Notes: generated from the letters alone by a model not told the origin. Counted from the first letter of the stretch, positions 51,419-60,957 are shown. The stretch is DNA of 64,000 nt from Pontibacter ummariensis (GCF_900188175.1 NZ_FZOQ01000013.1:62001-126000); one strand, 5' to 3'. Translations and numbers: made by a program.

Positions 51419-52561
51419 CTAAAAATCAACCTGGTAGAGCCACTCCATCTGGCTTTGTGTCACGGTTTTAGGCATGGCACGAAACACCATGTTCCGTGTG
51501 TAACGCAACAGCGGCTTCTGCCACTGCGATACGTCTCCTAACAAACGGGACAGGCGGATTACTTTGGCTGTACGGGCCAGGCGCCGCTTCTCATACCATG
51601 CCAGCGCCAGGCGCAGGTCCTTCTCCTGCTGCAGACATTGCCCCAACACCACCGCATCTTCTATCGCCTGGCAGGCGCCCTGCCCCATATTGGGGGTGGT
51701 GGCATGCGCAGCATCCCCGAGCAAGAGCACGCGCCCATAGGCAAAGTGTTTCAAAGGCTTCAGGTCGGCAATATCATTCCAGATAAGCTGTTCGGGTTGA
51801 GTCGCAGCCAGTATGGCAGGTATGGCGGCAGGCAGGTCAGCAAAATGCGATGCCAAGTCCGCTGGTGTCATTTGTTGCATCCGGGGATCGTTCTGAGGCG
51901 CATTAACGCAGGCATACCAGTACACCCTGTTGTCCTGCAGGGGAGCAATGCCCACGCGTCCCTGCGGGGCCCAGGTCTCAGCCGAGATCATGCGATTGAT
52001 CGTGACTCCAGGATTCTCCACCACGCCGCGCCAACAGGTATAACCGGCATAGCGGGGTTTACTTTGCGGCAGTAGTTGTTGCCGTACGACTGAATTTATT
52101 CCATCTGCAGCAATAAGCAGGTCTGCTGTGGCTTGGGTGCCATCCGTGAACAGGACCTGTACCTGCTCTCCCGGCTGTGTGATGCCTGCACAACGCTTGT
52201 CCAGTACCAGCGAGCCCGGCTGCAGCTGCTGATGCAGCACTTCGTGCAGGTCGGCCCGGTGGATGACAAAATTATTGATTCCGTATTTCCTGCTCAGCGG
52301 TCGGGTATCCATGTTGCTGATAATATTGCCCTGCTCATCAAAGATCACCAGGGCTTCCAGTTGCTTGCCACGCGCTATCACGTCCGCTGCCACCCCTAAG
52401 CGTTGGAGCCCCTGTATCGCGTTCGCAGCCAGCCCCACGCCCGCGCCCACCGGCTTTAATTCCGGAGCCGCCTCGTATACGGTCGCCTCTATGCCTTGCC
52501 GCTGCAGGGCAATGGCCGCACACAAGCCACCAATACCACCTCCAATAATGCTTACCTTCAT
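51419..52561 (-). CDS. FAD-dependent monooxygenase (aromatic hydroxylase type)
   Basis: 380 residues. N-terminal dinucleotide-binding motif GGGIGGLCAAIALQRQG (7-23), the DG motif ADLLIAADGINSVVRQQL and the GD motif LLGDAAHATTPNMGQGACQAIEDAVVL. These define the p-hydroxybenzoate hydroxylase-like class A flavoprotein monooxygenases. Related proteins hydroxylate aromatic or quinone-like compounds or antibiotics; the substrate is not inferable. It is monocistronic, with a terminator between it and the upstream flippase-like gene. Confidence 0.92.
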   Translation of the reverse strand: MKVSIIGGGIGGLCAAIALQRQGIEATVYEAAPELKPVGAGVGLAANAIQGLQRLGVAADVIARGKQLEALVIFDEQGNIISNMDTRPLSRKYGINNFVIHRADLHEVLHQQLQPGSLVLDKRCAGITQPGEQVQVLFTDGTQATADLLIAADGINSVVRQQLLPQSKPRYAGYTCWRGVVENPGVTINRMISAETWAPQGRVGIAPLQDNRVYWYACVNAPQNDPRMQQMTPADLASHFADLPAAIPAILAATQPEQLIWNDIADLKPLKHFAYGRVLLLGDAAHATTPNMGQGACQAIEDAVVLGQCLQQEKDLRLALAWYEKRRLARTAKVIRLSRLLGDVSQWQKPLLRYTRNMVFRAMPKTVTQSQMEWLYQVDF

Positions 52562-52618
52562 CTTTCTTTGCTTACGCTATAAACTTGCTGTAGCCTTCCC
52601 TCCAAGCCCTAAACGAAA

Positions 52619-52646
52619 AAGCAGTATAGCTTTTCCTATACTGCTT
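52619..52646. terminator. Terminator downstream of the flippase-like gene
   Basis: AAGCAGTATAG / CTATACTGCTT with a 6-base loop. On the minus strand a T run follows. It lies 30 bases past the stop at 52676. Confidence 0.8.
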
Positions 52647-52675
52647 CTCCGATGCCCCCTCTTCATTCTGTTTCC

Positions 52676-53737
52676 TTATACGCTTACTTCGTCCTCCCGT
52701 GGTTGCCGGCCAAAGACTTTGGCGATCCACCTGGGCAGGAAGATAGACCCCAGCACCAGGTACGGGTAATAGGTGATCAGGCGGTACAGCACCACCACGA
52801 CTGTACTGAAAGCACCCAGAAACAAACCAAAGAAGCTTGGGAAGGCCATCTCAACAATACCGGCCCCTCCTGGTGTAATGGCGATCAGCATCACGATCCA
52901 GAAGATCAGGTTACGGGAAAGGATCAGCAGGTGCTCGCTCAGGCTCACGTCCACAAAAGCAGCGATCAGGCAGTTAAGCAGGAAGTAACGGGCACTCCAC
53001 ACAAAGATGGTGGAGATAATGGCGCGGGCCCAATACCCGGCATCTTTCCCCTTCAGCTGCTCCGATGCCCACATAATCTCGTTGCCATGCTGAAAGGCAT
53101 TTACACGCCATTTGCGCAGTAGCCGAACAGAGGTAAGCTTAATTAGTAACCACTTAAACGCCCTTGGCTTTACAAAGAGGGCATAGATCATGACCATGGT
53201 ATACACAGCAATCAGACCATAACTGATATAGAAAGCAGACTGCAGCTTCGCGACATCCTCCGGCTCCAGATTAAAGGTCGGGAACACCTGCCCTTGGGTG
53301 AGCAGCAGCGCTATAGGGGCCGCCACAATAAAGAACATGTTATCCAGCACTGCGGTGAGCATTACATAGGCCAGCGATTTCCCCAGCGATATCCCTTCTT
53401 TATTCAGGATAATGGTGGCAACGGTAGTACCTCCCACAACAGAAGGCGTAACAGCAGAAGCAAACTCCCAGAGCATGATCACGTCCAGGCTGTTGCGCCA
53501 GGTCAGGAACTTATCGGTAAGGGAACGGATGCGGTACATATAACCGGCGTCACGCACCACCAGCACCACCAGCGCCGCTACCAGCCACCACACATTGGCC
53601 TGTGCAATGCCCTTTAGTTCACTAATCCTGTCGTCTTTTATAAAAAGCCAGGCCGTGGCCGCTAAACCGAGTACCACTGGTATCAGTACCTTAACCGGGC
53701 TAAAGCTTTTGAGTATTGTTTTTTTGTTCTGATCCAT
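52676..53737 (-). CDS. Flippase-like membrane protein (LPG synthase TM / AglD family)
   Basis: 353 residues with about eight membrane segments. Family landmarks are visible: an early hydrophobic region with WWLVAALVVLVVRDAGYMYRI, the motif SAVTPSVVGGTTVATIILNKEG (a conserved Pro-Ser and Gly-Gly), and near the end AITPGGAGIVEMAFPSFFGLFLG. The last two resemble the conserved PGGxG and E of lysylphosphatidylglycerol synthetase TM regions. Such proteins are predicted lipid-linked intermediate flippases. It is probably co-transcribed with scpA upstream. Confidence 0.88.
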   Translation of the reverse strand: MDQNKKTILKSFSPVKVLIPVVLGLAATAWLFIKDDRISELKGIAQANVWWLVAALVVLVVRDAGYMYRIRSLTDKFLTWRNSLDVIMLWEFASAVTPSVVGGTTVATIILNKEGISLGKSLAYVMLTAVLDNMFFIVAAPIALLLTQGQVFPTFNLEPEDVAKLQSAFYISYGLIAVYTMVMIYALFVKPRAFKWLLIKLTSVRLLRKWRVNAFQHGNEIMWASEQLKGKDAGYWARAIISTIFVWSARYFLLNCLIAAFVDVSLSEHLLILSRNLIFWIVMLIAITPGGAGIVEMAFPSFFGLFLGAFSTVVVVLYRLITYYPYLVLGSIFLPRWIAKVFGRQPREDEVSV

Positions 53738-53838
53738 CCGGTAATTGCCTTTGGGTCACCGTAGCGCACCACTCTTTTCGGTAGCCACGGTAGCAGGCGA
53801 TCTTTATTCAGGCAAGTTTAACAAGAGCATAAAACGGC

Positions 53839-54609
53839 TTACTCCACTAAAAGCTGCATGACCTGCGTTGCCTGCCCTTCGGATACGGTAATGGTAAAAT
53901 CATTAAAGCCGTCCCCTATCTCAATGTCAATCAGGTTTAGCTGCAACATGTCCAGGATAGCCAGGAAATTGAAGATCATCCCGATCTTATCCGGGAACTC
54001 TGAGATGATCTGAGAGAAGGCAACCTTCAGCCGATCCCGCACCATGTTCAGGATAAGGTCCTTCTGCTCTTCGATGGTATAAGGATAAGTAATAACGGTA
54101 TGCTTGGGCTTGTTCTGCTCTTCCTCATAACGGGTCATTACCTTCTCAAACACCCGCATCAGCTTATAAAGGCTCAGGTCCTGCAGCTCGTACTCAAAAT
54201 GGTTGGCGTTAGCTATCTGCTGCAGCTCCTCCTGTATGTTACCTCGGTTCTCCTGGGCCATGCGCTGCTCTTCCATTAAGGTCAGGTCGGGCATCACGCT
54301 TTTGTACTTTTTGTACTCCAGCAGGTGCTGCACCAGTTCCTCACGCGGGTCTATCTCGTTGCCCTCCTCGTCCTTCTCCGTGCGGGGCAGCAGCATTTTG
54401 GCCTTTATCCGCATGAGTGTGGCGGCAGTCAGGATAAAATCACTGGCCACTTCTATGTTCAACTGCTCCAGTTGCTGCAGGTAGCCCACAAACTCATTTG
54501 TGATCTGGAAGATCGGAATGTCGTGGATGTCAAGTTCATCGCGCTCAATAAAAAAGAGCAACAGGTCGAAGGGCCCCTCAAACAACGGTAATTTAATCTC
54601 GAAACTCAC
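53839..54609 (-). CDS. scpA: Segregation and condensation protein A
   Basis: 256 residues. The kleisin signature begins EIKLPLFEGPFDLLLFFIERDELDIHDIPI, followed by a conserved helical middle (LEYKKYKSVMPDLTLMEEQRM) and a winged-helix C-terminal domain (VAFSQIISEFPDKIGMIFNFLAILDMLQLNLI). ScpA bridges the SMC ATPase heads in chromosome condensation. No scpB lies next to it in this window. Confidence 0.95.
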   Translation of the reverse strand: MSFEIKLPLFEGPFDLLLFFIERDELDIHDIPIFQITNEFVGYLQQLEQLNIEVASDFILTAATLMRIKAKMLLPRTEKDEEGNEIDPREELVQHLLEYKKYKSVMPDLTLMEEQRMAQENRGNIQEELQQIANANHFEYELQDLSLYKLMRVFEKVMTRYEEEQNKPKHTVITYPYTIEEQKDLILNMVRDRLKVAFSQIISEFPDKIGMIFNFLAILDMLQLNLIDIEIGDGFNDFTITVSEGQATQVMQLLVE

Positions 54610-54991
54610 CTTTTCAACGTATTATATGGCGCGTGCTGCTGCGCAGATCGCAAAAATAATCATTTCCAACAGATTACAAGGTCTAGGCCCGCTCCTGGCT
54701 TAATTCGAAGGGCTAAACTATTTCCGGAACTACTGTCCCCTAAAAAAGGTATAGCTTTATGCTGGTAAGGAAATAACCTGAAATGCTCCTGTCGGCCTTC
54801 TTGCGGCTTTTTCCTCAAGTAAATACACATTATCCTATATTTATCGTACAGCCTAAATCACTGTGCAACCCTGGGTAATTGGCAGCTTGTGTTTTTTAAT
54901 TTATTAACTTTACGAGTTGGCAAAGGACATTCAGGTTCAGGTTGCAAACTTTCGCCAAAATATTTTGTTAGAAGTCTATAAAGACAATTCT
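54610..54991. other. Divergent intergenic region between scpA and dxs
   Basis: No gene. A -7-like TAACTTTA (54905-54912, one mismatch) would place transcription near 54919, after the alternative TTG at 54917. This supports the ATG start of dxs at 54992. Confidence 0.4.
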
Positions 54992-56908
54992 ATGATTAAA
55001 CCCGGAGAGCTGCTAGCTTCCATTAACTCACCTGCCGACCTCCGGAAGCTAAAGCCGGAGCAGTTGCTGCAAGTGACCCAGGAGCTAAGGCAATACATCA
55101 TCGACGTTGTTTCGATACATGGTGGCCATTTTGGAGCCAGCCTGGGCGTAGTGGAGCTCACAACAGCGCTGCACTATGTGTTTAATACGCCTTACGACCA
55201 GCTCGTGTGGGACGTAGGACACCAGGCCTACGGCCATAAGATCCTGACCGGCCGGCGGGACGTGTTCCACACCAACCGTAAATACGGCGGCATCTCCGGC
55301 TTCCCGAAAAGAAAAGAAAGCGAGTACGATACTTTTGGCGTAGGCCACTCCAGCACCTCTATCTCAGCGGCACTGGGTATGGCGGTTGCCTCCAAGTACA
55401 AAGGCGAGGACAAGCGCCAGCACATAGCTGTTATCGGCGATGGGGCTATGACCGGCGGCATGGCCTTTGAGGCCCTGAATCACGGCGGTGTTGCCAATGC
55501 GAACCTGCTGGTGGTGCTCAACGACAACTGCATGAGCATTGACCCCAATGTAGGTGCCCTTAAAGAGTATTTAACAGATATTACCACCTCCCGCACCTAT
55601 AATAAGATGCGGGATGAGGCCTGGAAGATCCTGGGCAAGATCAGTAAGTTCGGCCCGGACGCCCGCGCCATTGCTTCTAAGATCGAAAGCGGCGTAAAAG
55701 CGGCTATTCTGAAGCAGAGCAACCTGTTCGAAGGCCTGAATTTCCGCTACTTCGGCCCGATCGATGGCCATGACATCCATCACCTGGTATCGGTAATGGA
55801 AGACCTGAAGCATATTCCGGGTCCGAAGATCCTGCATTGCCTTACCACCAAGGGCAAAGGCTTTGCCCTGGCCGAGAAAGACCAGACCAAGTGGCATGCA
55901 CCCGGCCTGTTTGATAAGATCACAGGGGAGATCTACAAGAAGCACTACGACGCGCCGCAGCCGCCCAAGTACCAGGACGTGTTCGGCCATACGATGATAG
56001 AGCTGGCGGAGCAGAACCCAAAGATCATGGGTATCACACCGGCCATGCCTTCCGGCTCTTCGCTCAATTTTATGATGAAGGCTATGCCAGACCGGGCGTT
56101 TGACGTGGGCATTGCTGAACAGCATGCGGTTACCTTCTCTGCAGGCCTGGCCACACAAGGGCTGATTCCGTTCTGTAATATTTACAGCACCTTCATGCAG
56201 CGCGCCTATGATCAGGTATTGCATGACGTGTGCCTGCAGAACCTGAACGTGGTGTTCTGCCTCGACCGGGCTGGCTTTGCCGGGGCCGACGGGCCTACCC
56301 ACCACGGTGCCTACGACATCGCCTACATGCGCTGTATCCCGAACATGGTGGTATCTGCCCCCATGAACGAGCAGGAGCTGCGCAACCTGATGTTTACTGC
56401 CTCGCAGGATAAGATGGGACCTTTCACGATCCGCTATCCGCGTGGCGAAGGCATGATGCCGGAATGGCGCACTCCGCTGGAAGCTATTGAGGTTGGCAAA
56501 GGCCGTACGATACAGGAAGGGGAAGAAGTGGCGATCTTAACCTTTGGCCATGTCGGAAACTACGCGGTAGAGGTTTGTAACAAACTACGCTACGACGGAC
56601 TGGTACCAGGCCATTACGACATGCGCTTTGCCAAGCCACTGGACGAGGAGTTGCTGCACCATGTGTTCCAGAAATACGACAAGGTGGTAACCGTAGAGGA
56701 CGGTTGCCTGCAGGGAGGCTTCGGAAGCGCTGTGCTGGAGTTTATGGTAGACAATGGTTACGCTGCACAGGTGAAGCGCCTAGGCATTCCGGATAAAATC
56801 TTCGAGCACGGTTCTCAGCTGGAGCTACAGCACGAGGCCGGCTTTGCCCCCATTGATATCGAAAACGCGGTACGCGAACTCCTGAACGTGGCAGTGAAAG
56901 TTAGATAA
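54992..56908 (+). CDS. dxs: 1-deoxy-D-xylulose-5-phosphate synthase
   Basis: 638 residues from the ATG at 54992. The enzyme condenses pyruvate and glyceraldehyde 3-phosphate, the first step of the MEP isoprenoid pathway, using thiamine diphosphate. The ThDP motif is GDGAMTGG (149-156) through NDN about 28 residues later. Other landmarks: VWDVGHQAYGHKILTGRRD, DGPTHHGAYDIAYMRCIPN and GIAEQHAVTFSAGLA. An upstream TTG at 54917 would add 25 residues without support. Length fits the family. Confidence 0.96.
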   Translation: MIKPGELLASINSPADLRKLKPEQLLQVTQELRQYIIDVVSIHGGHFGASLGVVELTTALHYVFNTPYDQLVWDVGHQAYGHKILTGRRDVFHTNRKYGGISGFPKRKESEYDTFGVGHSSTSISAALGMAVASKYKGEDKRQHIAVIGDGAMTGGMAFEALNHGGVANANLLVVLNDNCMSIDPNVGALKEYLTDITTSRTYNKMRDEAWKILGKISKFGPDARAIASKIESGVKAAILKQSNLFEGLNFRYFGPIDGHDIHHLVSVMEDLKHIPGPKILHCLTTKGKGFALAEKDQTKWHAPGLFDKITGEIYKKHYDAPQPPKYQDVFGHTMIELAEQNPKIMGITPAMPSGSSLNFMMKAMPDRAFDVGIAEQHAVTFSAGLATQGLIPFCNIYSTFMQRAYDQVLHDVCLQNLNVVFCLDRAGFAGADGPTHHGAYDIAYMRCIPNMVVSAPMNEQELRNLMFTASQDKMGPFTIRYPRGEGMMPEWRTPLEAIEVGKGRTIQEGEEVAILTFGHVGNYAVEVCNKLRYDGLVPGHYDMRFAKPLDEELLHHVFQKYDKVVTVEDGCLQGGFGSAVLEFMVDNGYAAQVKRLGIPDKIFEHGSQLELQHEAGFAPIDIENAVRELLNVAVKVR

Positions 56909-56930
56909 AGAATAAAGGTTAAAAGTCTTC

Positions 56931-56967
56931 AAAACCTCACAGCGCTGTAAAGCCTGTGAGGTTTTTT
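56931..56967 (+). terminator. dxs terminator
   Basis: AAAACCTCACAG pairs with CTGTGAGGTTTT across an 11-base loop, followed by T bases, 22 bases after the stop. Confidence 0.85.
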
Positions 56968-57128
56968 ATTTAGCAGTATCAGGCTAGCAGGATTTTTTTA
57001 TGCATGTTAACTCTGACACTGCTTTACTTGCCTAGGCTTAATTCCTGTTCTTAAATTTGGGAAGACAGCCCCTGTTCATCTTAAAATCCCGTAAATCCTG
57101 ATTCAAACAACGTCTATTCTATTACTCT

Positions 57129-57902
57129 ATGGCCAATACATACCTTGATGCCGGTTCCGGCGAAACGTTAGTTTTTCTGCACGGCTTCTGTGAGAGCAAG
57201 CAAGTCTGGGCTGAGTTTATAAAACCGCTGCAAGCACAATTCAGAACGATAGCCCTGGACCTCCCCGGCTTTGGAGACAACACAGAGCACGTTAGCAGCT
57301 ACAGCATGGAAGGCATGGCAGACAATGTCAGGCGCCAGCTGGAGGAGCTAGGCGTACGAAAATGTATTTTGGTGGGGCACTCGATGGGAGGCTATGTGAG
57401 CCTGGCCTTTGCCGAAAAATACAGCACCATGCTGAACGGGCTCTGCCTCTTCCACTCCTCTGCCCTGCCTGACACAGAGGAGAAAAAGGAAAACCGCAGC
57501 AAAAGCATCGACTTTGTGGAGCGCCATGGCGTCGTTAACTTCATCAATCCCTTCGTAGAGCCCCTTTTTTACCAGGAGAATCGGGACCGTCTGCGCCAGG
57601 AGATCGAGCTAATGAAAGAAATAGGCCGTGCTACCCCCCAGGAAAGCATCACCGGTGCCCTGGCTGCCATGCGCGACAGACCCGACAGAACAGCCGTACT
57701 GGGAGCGGCAAAGTACCCGGTACTGTTCATCTTCGGGAAAGAGGACGGAGCGGTGCCCATGGATAAAGCTTTGGCACAGTGCCACCTGCCCGATAACAGC
57801 ATGGTCTACTTTATAAGTAAAGTGGGGCACATGGGCATGTTTGAGCGCACCTACGAAACGCGTAAGACGCTACAAAAATTCGCGGAAACGATCTACGGTT
57901 AG
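57129..57902 (+). CDS. Alpha/beta-fold hydrolase
   Basis: 257 residues. Oxyanion region FLHGFCESKQVW, nucleophile Ser85 in GHSMGG, acid in FIFGKEDGAVP and His in KVGHMGMFE. This is a classical alpha/beta hydrolase with no signal peptide. It could be an esterase, haloalkane dehalogenase-like or C-C hydrolase; the sequence does not decide. Directly downstream is a hairpin terminator. Confidence 0.9.
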   Translation: MANTYLDAGSGETLVFLHGFCESKQVWAEFIKPLQAQFRTIALDLPGFGDNTEHVSSYSMEGMADNVRRQLEELGVRKCILVGHSMGGYVSLAFAEKYSTMLNGLCLFHSSALPDTEEKKENRSKSIDFVERHGVVNFINPFVEPLFYQENRDRLRQEIELMKEIGRATPQESITGALAAMRDRPDRTAVLGAAKYPVLFIFGKEDGAVPMDKALAQCHLPDNSMVYFISKVGHMGMFERTYETRKTLQKFAETIYG

Positions 57903-57903
57903 G

Positions 57904-57942
57904 GAAACTGAGGGAGGAGCTTGGTTGACCTCCCTCAGTTTC
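57904..57942 (+). terminator. Terminator downstream of the hydrolase
   Basis: A 14-bp stem GAAACTGAGGGAGG / CCTCCCTCAGTTTC with an 11-base loop directly after the stop. The T tract is short. Confidence 0.7.
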
Positions 57943-57998
57943 TGCGCCTTTTCGTAAAATCGCTCTACCTTTACCTTGTTACCTCAAAAACTTAAGCC

Positions 57999-59174
57999 AT
58001 GTCCACTGCCTCCGTAGCCACGCCTGCCCGCATTTTGCCCACGATTGTGTTCTCACAATTTGCCGGCACATCGCTGTGGTTTGCCGGCAATGCTGTGTTG
58101 CCTGAGCTACAAAGCTCATTGGACCTGGAGGAGGGAGCACTCAGCCTTTTAACCTCGGCAGTACAGCTGGGCTTTATAGGAGGCACCCTCTGTTTTGCCT
58201 TCTTCTCGCTGGCAGACCGTGTATCTCCCCGGCTCCTGTTCCTGACCTGCGCAATACTCGGGGCCATTGCCAATCTTTTGGTGCTGCCTGCCAGCAGCAG
58301 CATTTCGGGAATACTGGCACTACGGGCAATTACGGGTTTTTTGCTGGCGGGTATTTATCCGGTAGGCATGAAGATCGCTGCCAGCTGGTACAGCGGCAGG
58401 TTAGGAAAAGCCATTGGCTATTTGGTGGGGGCTTTGGTATTAGGCACCGCTTTTCCGCACCTGCTGCGCAGCTTTGGGGCTGTACTGCCCTGGCAAACAC
58501 TGCTCGTTTCTATCAGCGGCCTGGCGGCGCTGGGCGGCGTGTTGATGTACTTGCTGGTACCCGATGGCCCGTTTTTAAGCAAAGGAACCAGGTTTGAGCT
58601 AAGCAACATGCTGCAGGTGTTCCGGTCACGTGCGTTCAGAGCTGCTGCCTTTGGTTACTTTGGCCATATGTGGGAGTTGTACACGCTGTGGGCCTTTGTT
58701 CCACTGATGCTGGCCTACGCTTACCCTCAGTTTAGCCAGGAGCAAGTTTCTTTTTATGCCTTCCTGACCATAGCAGCTGGTGCACTGGGCTGTGTGGGAG
58801 GAGGCTATCTTAGCCAGTTCTGGGGTAGCGCTAAAGTGGCGTTCCTACAGCTACTACTGTCCGGTGTCTGCTGCCTGGCCTCTGTGGCGGTCCTACAGCA
58901 CCCTCTCGCGCTCCTGCCCTTTCTGCTGTTCTGGGGTATAGTGGTGGCCGGCGACTCCCCACAGTTCTCTGCTCTTACAGCTAAAACGGCTCCGCCATAC
59001 TTAGTAGGCACCGCCCTCACCGTAGTTACTTCTGTTGGCTTTGCCATCACCATTGGCAGCATACAGCTTACGAGTTACCTGCTTACACAGCTCCCCCTGC
59101 CCCAGGTATTCCTGTTCCTGGCCCCTGGACCGGCTTTAGGCCTCATGGCCGTACGCCCTTTGCTGAAAAAATAA
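57999..59174 (+). CDS. Major facilitator superfamily transporter
   Basis: 391 residues with about 12 hydrophobic segments. It begins with a conserved segment SLWFAGNAVLPEL, and the loop 2-3 region reads LADRVSPRLLFL, as in MFS proteins. The second half contains FLLFWGIVVAGDSPQFSALTA. It is compatible with the CynX/NimT-like or drug/anion MFS groups; the substrate is unknown. A -7-like TACCTTTA lies at 57966-57973. There is no regulator nearby. Confidence 0.88.
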   Translation: MSTASVATPARILPTIVFSQFAGTSLWFAGNAVLPELQSSLDLEEGALSLLTSAVQLGFIGGTLCFAFFSLADRVSPRLLFLTCAILGAIANLLVLPASSSISGILALRAITGFLLAGIYPVGMKIAASWYSGRLGKAIGYLVGALVLGTAFPHLLRSFGAVLPWQTLLVSISGLAALGGVLMYLLVPDGPFLSKGTRFELSNMLQVFRSRAFRAAAFGYFGHMWELYTLWAFVPLMLAYAYPQFSQEQVSFYAFLTIAAGALGCVGGGYLSQFWGSAKVAFLQLLLSGVCCLASVAVLQHPLALLPFLLFWGIVVAGDSPQFSALTAKTAPPYLVGTALTVVTSVGFAITIGSIQLTSYLLTQLPLPQVFLFLAPGPALGLMAVRPLLKK

Positions 59175-59175
59175 A

Positions 59176-59207
59176 AGCGTCAGCCGGCACACCTGCCTAC
59201 TGACGCT
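59176..59207. terminator. Terminator between convergent genes
   Basis: AGCGTCAG pairs with CTGACGCT across a 16-base loop, immediately after the MFS gene stop and before the convergent lipoprotein gene stop at 59249. Confidence 0.55.
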
Positions 59208-59248
59208 CAATCGAAACCGTTTTACTATACTTTAAATTCCTGAAAGAG

Positions 59249-59635
59249 TTACACCTCCTTTACCTCCAGCTCTAACACAGAACCATCCACAGCCTTTAAA
59301 GTCAGTTCCTCGTCTGTTAGCCTGAGTACTTCAAAGGTAAGGCTCGTCTCGTCTCCTTCAAACTGTAAGGTAATACGCCGGGCAGCCTCATCATAGGCCC
59401 AGGTGCCGGTCTGGACGGTGCCCTCGCCGCCCAGTGCAAAGCGGCCATCGGCATAGAACTGCATGCTGTTGCGCTCTATGGCCTCCTGCTCCTCCACAGC
59501 GACCCAGGTTTTACTCTCTACGCCGGATATCATGTTCTCCGACCCCACCTCGTCATCGCCGCAGCTGGTGGTAAAAAGTACGAACAGCATGCCCAGCAGA
59601 AGTTGCCAGGGTTGCTTCCAGTTTATTCTGTTCAT
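59249..59635 (-). CDS. Small lipocalin-like lipoprotein
   Basis: 128 residues from the ATG at 59635 (MNRINWKQPWQLLLGMLF) with lipobox TTSC. The mature part reads as a single beta-sandwich or small barrel: KTWVAVEEQEAIERNSMQFYADGRFALGGEGTVQTGTWAYDEAARRITLQF. It resembles lipocalin-like DUF domains common in Bacteroidota lipoproteins. A longer frame to 59698 exists but hides the signal. Function unknown. Confidence 0.8.
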   Translation of the reverse strand: MNRINWKQPWQLLLGMLFVLFTTSCGDDEVGSENMISGVESKTWVAVEEQEAIERNSMQFYADGRFALGGEGTVQTGTWAYDEAARRITLQFEGDETSLTFEVLRLTDEELTLKAVDGSVLELEVKEV

Positions 59636-59834
59636 TATCTGTTGCTGTTGGTTATGCAAAGGCACCCCTTCCGCCTTATGAAAAGCGATGCCTGGCATTG
59701 CTTACGAACCCACCACCGTCACCGTTACGCAACTTCGCGCCACAACTAAGTCCTCTGTAGAGGCGTATCTTTAGGTAAGCAACTGGGGTAATGCCGGTTG
59801 CATGAAATAAATTTTGAACAAAAGCATTTATAAT

Positions 59835-60209
59835 ATGGGACTGTTAGATTTTTTTAAGAAGGGCAAGGAAGAACCCCAAAAACCAACCACCAATGTACAA
59901 TCCTCTGATCGTTTAAAGACGCCAGAAGGCACACAGCCGATCAGTAAAGGCACGGACATGGCCTCCCGTACAGAAGGAGACCCGAGTAAGGCCTTTTATA
60001 ATAAAGAGGACAAGCAGAAGCAAACGAGCCCTGGCCCGCACCAGGACGTTTATACCGTGCAATCAGGTGATTCACTGTCTGGGATTGCGAGCAAGCATTA
60101 TGGCAATGCGAACTCCTGGACGCGCATTTATGATGCGAACAAAGACAAAATCGGCGGCAATCCTGACCTGATTCGCCCAGGGCTGCGTATTGTGATCCCG
60201 AGAGACTAA
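59835..60209 (+). CDS. LysM-domain protein (YgaU/Kbp-like)
   Basis: 124 residues from the ATG at 59835 (MGLLDFFKKGKEEP). The N-terminal amphipathic start and charged linker (about 1-70) precede a C-terminal LysM domain: VYTVQSGDSLSGIASKHYGNANSWTRIYDANKDKIGGNPDLIRPGLRIVIP. The arrangement resembles YgaU/Kbp, a potassium-binding BON-LysM protein, but the BON domain is not evident here. No signal peptide, so it is probably cytoplasmic. A perfect terminator follows. Confidence 0.88.
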   Translation: MGLLDFFKKGKEEPQKPTTNVQSSDRLKTPEGTQPISKGTDMASRTEGDPSKAFYNKEDKQKQTSPGPHQDVYTVQSGDSLSGIASKHYGNANSWTRIYDANKDKIGGNPDLIRPGLRIVIPRD

Positions 60210-60214
60210 TTAAG

Positions 60215-60272
60215 CACACATAAAAAAGAGTGGCCGGCACCTGTAAGTGCCGGCCACTCTTTTTTATGTGTG
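60215..60272. terminator. Perfect 26-bp bidirectional terminator
   Basis: The arms 60215-60240 and 60247-60272 are exact reverse complements around the loop CTGTAA. Internal A6 and T6 tracts make it work on both strands, between the LysM gene and the convergent barrel gene. Confidence 0.92.
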
Positions 60273-60287
60273 TTCTATATAAGGACC

Positions 60288-60944
60288 CTACCAAATATGA
60301 TAATTCACTCCTAATACCAGGCCAAAGTCACGCTCTCTGAAAGCCGACTCTTTGGCTGCAAGCCTACTCATAACCGATAGTTGCAGTTGCCCTAGCAGGT
60401 GCACTTGTGGTCCCAGGGTCAACTGCGCCCCCAGCGGCAAATAGAGGCGCAGCTTCCGGTGGTAATGGTTCTCGTAAAATTCATCCAACTCAGTAGTGCT
60501 CCCCCCGTGAGTCCCGGGGAACTGCGTGGCCATAATGGCTGCGAGCTTATACTTGGCCCCTGCACCTGCCCCTATAGCAAATCTCTCGCTGACTTGGTGC
60601 AGATACTGTGCCGCGAGCCCCACAGTAAAGTTGCCGTACCTCGTTCTCACGTCTGCCCAGGGGTTTTCGTTCACATCCCAGGTCTGCATGGTCCCACCGC
60701 TTTGCCTTTCAAGCGAAATCAGGTAGGTTAGCTGCAGGAAACCTTTCTCGGTAAGGGGCTTGTGCATCCACATTCCTAATTCCAGTTGCAGACCAGGAGC
60801 GTAGTCAATATCCTGCAACACTTCTTTGTTGCTGTTAACCAGGGTTTCAAACACGCCAAACCTGCCTGTAAGGCCATAAGTATTTTCCTGGGCGCTGGCA
60901 GCGAGCGACAGCAGGAAGGCGAGCATACACAGTAAGTTTTTCAT
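60288..60944 (-). CDS. Outer-membrane beta-barrel protein
   Basis: 218 residues with a signal peptide (MKNLLCMLAFLLSLAASAQ). The mature protein alternates hydrophobic and polar residues in strand-length units (LTYLISLERQSGG, FTVGLAAQYLHQVSERFAIGAGAGAKYKL, LRLYLPLGAQLTLG) and ends in the aromatic pattern DFGLVLGVNYHIW, typical of OMP signals. It is probably an eight- or ten-stranded porin-like barrel of unknown role. It lies 13 bases after the preceding lipoprotein gene, so they form an operon. Confidence 0.85.
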   Translation of the reverse strand: MKNLLCMLAFLLSLAASAQENTYGLTGRFGVFETLVNSNKEVLQDIDYAPGLQLELGMWMHKPLTEKGFLQLTYLISLERQSGGTMQTWDVNENPWADVRTRYGNFTVGLAAQYLHQVSERFAIGAGAGAKYKLAAIMATQFPGTHGGSTTELDEFYENHYHRKLRLYLPLGAQLTLGPQVHLLGQLQLSVMSRLAAKESAFRERDFGLVLGVNYHIW

Positions 60945-60957
60945 TCCGCCTCCCCTC

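Noticed and set aside
54917-54991. Upstream TTG start for dxs
   Set aside because: It adds 25 residues with no family match, and a -7-like box would place the transcript start at or after it; the ATG at 54992 fits the usual Dxs N-terminus.
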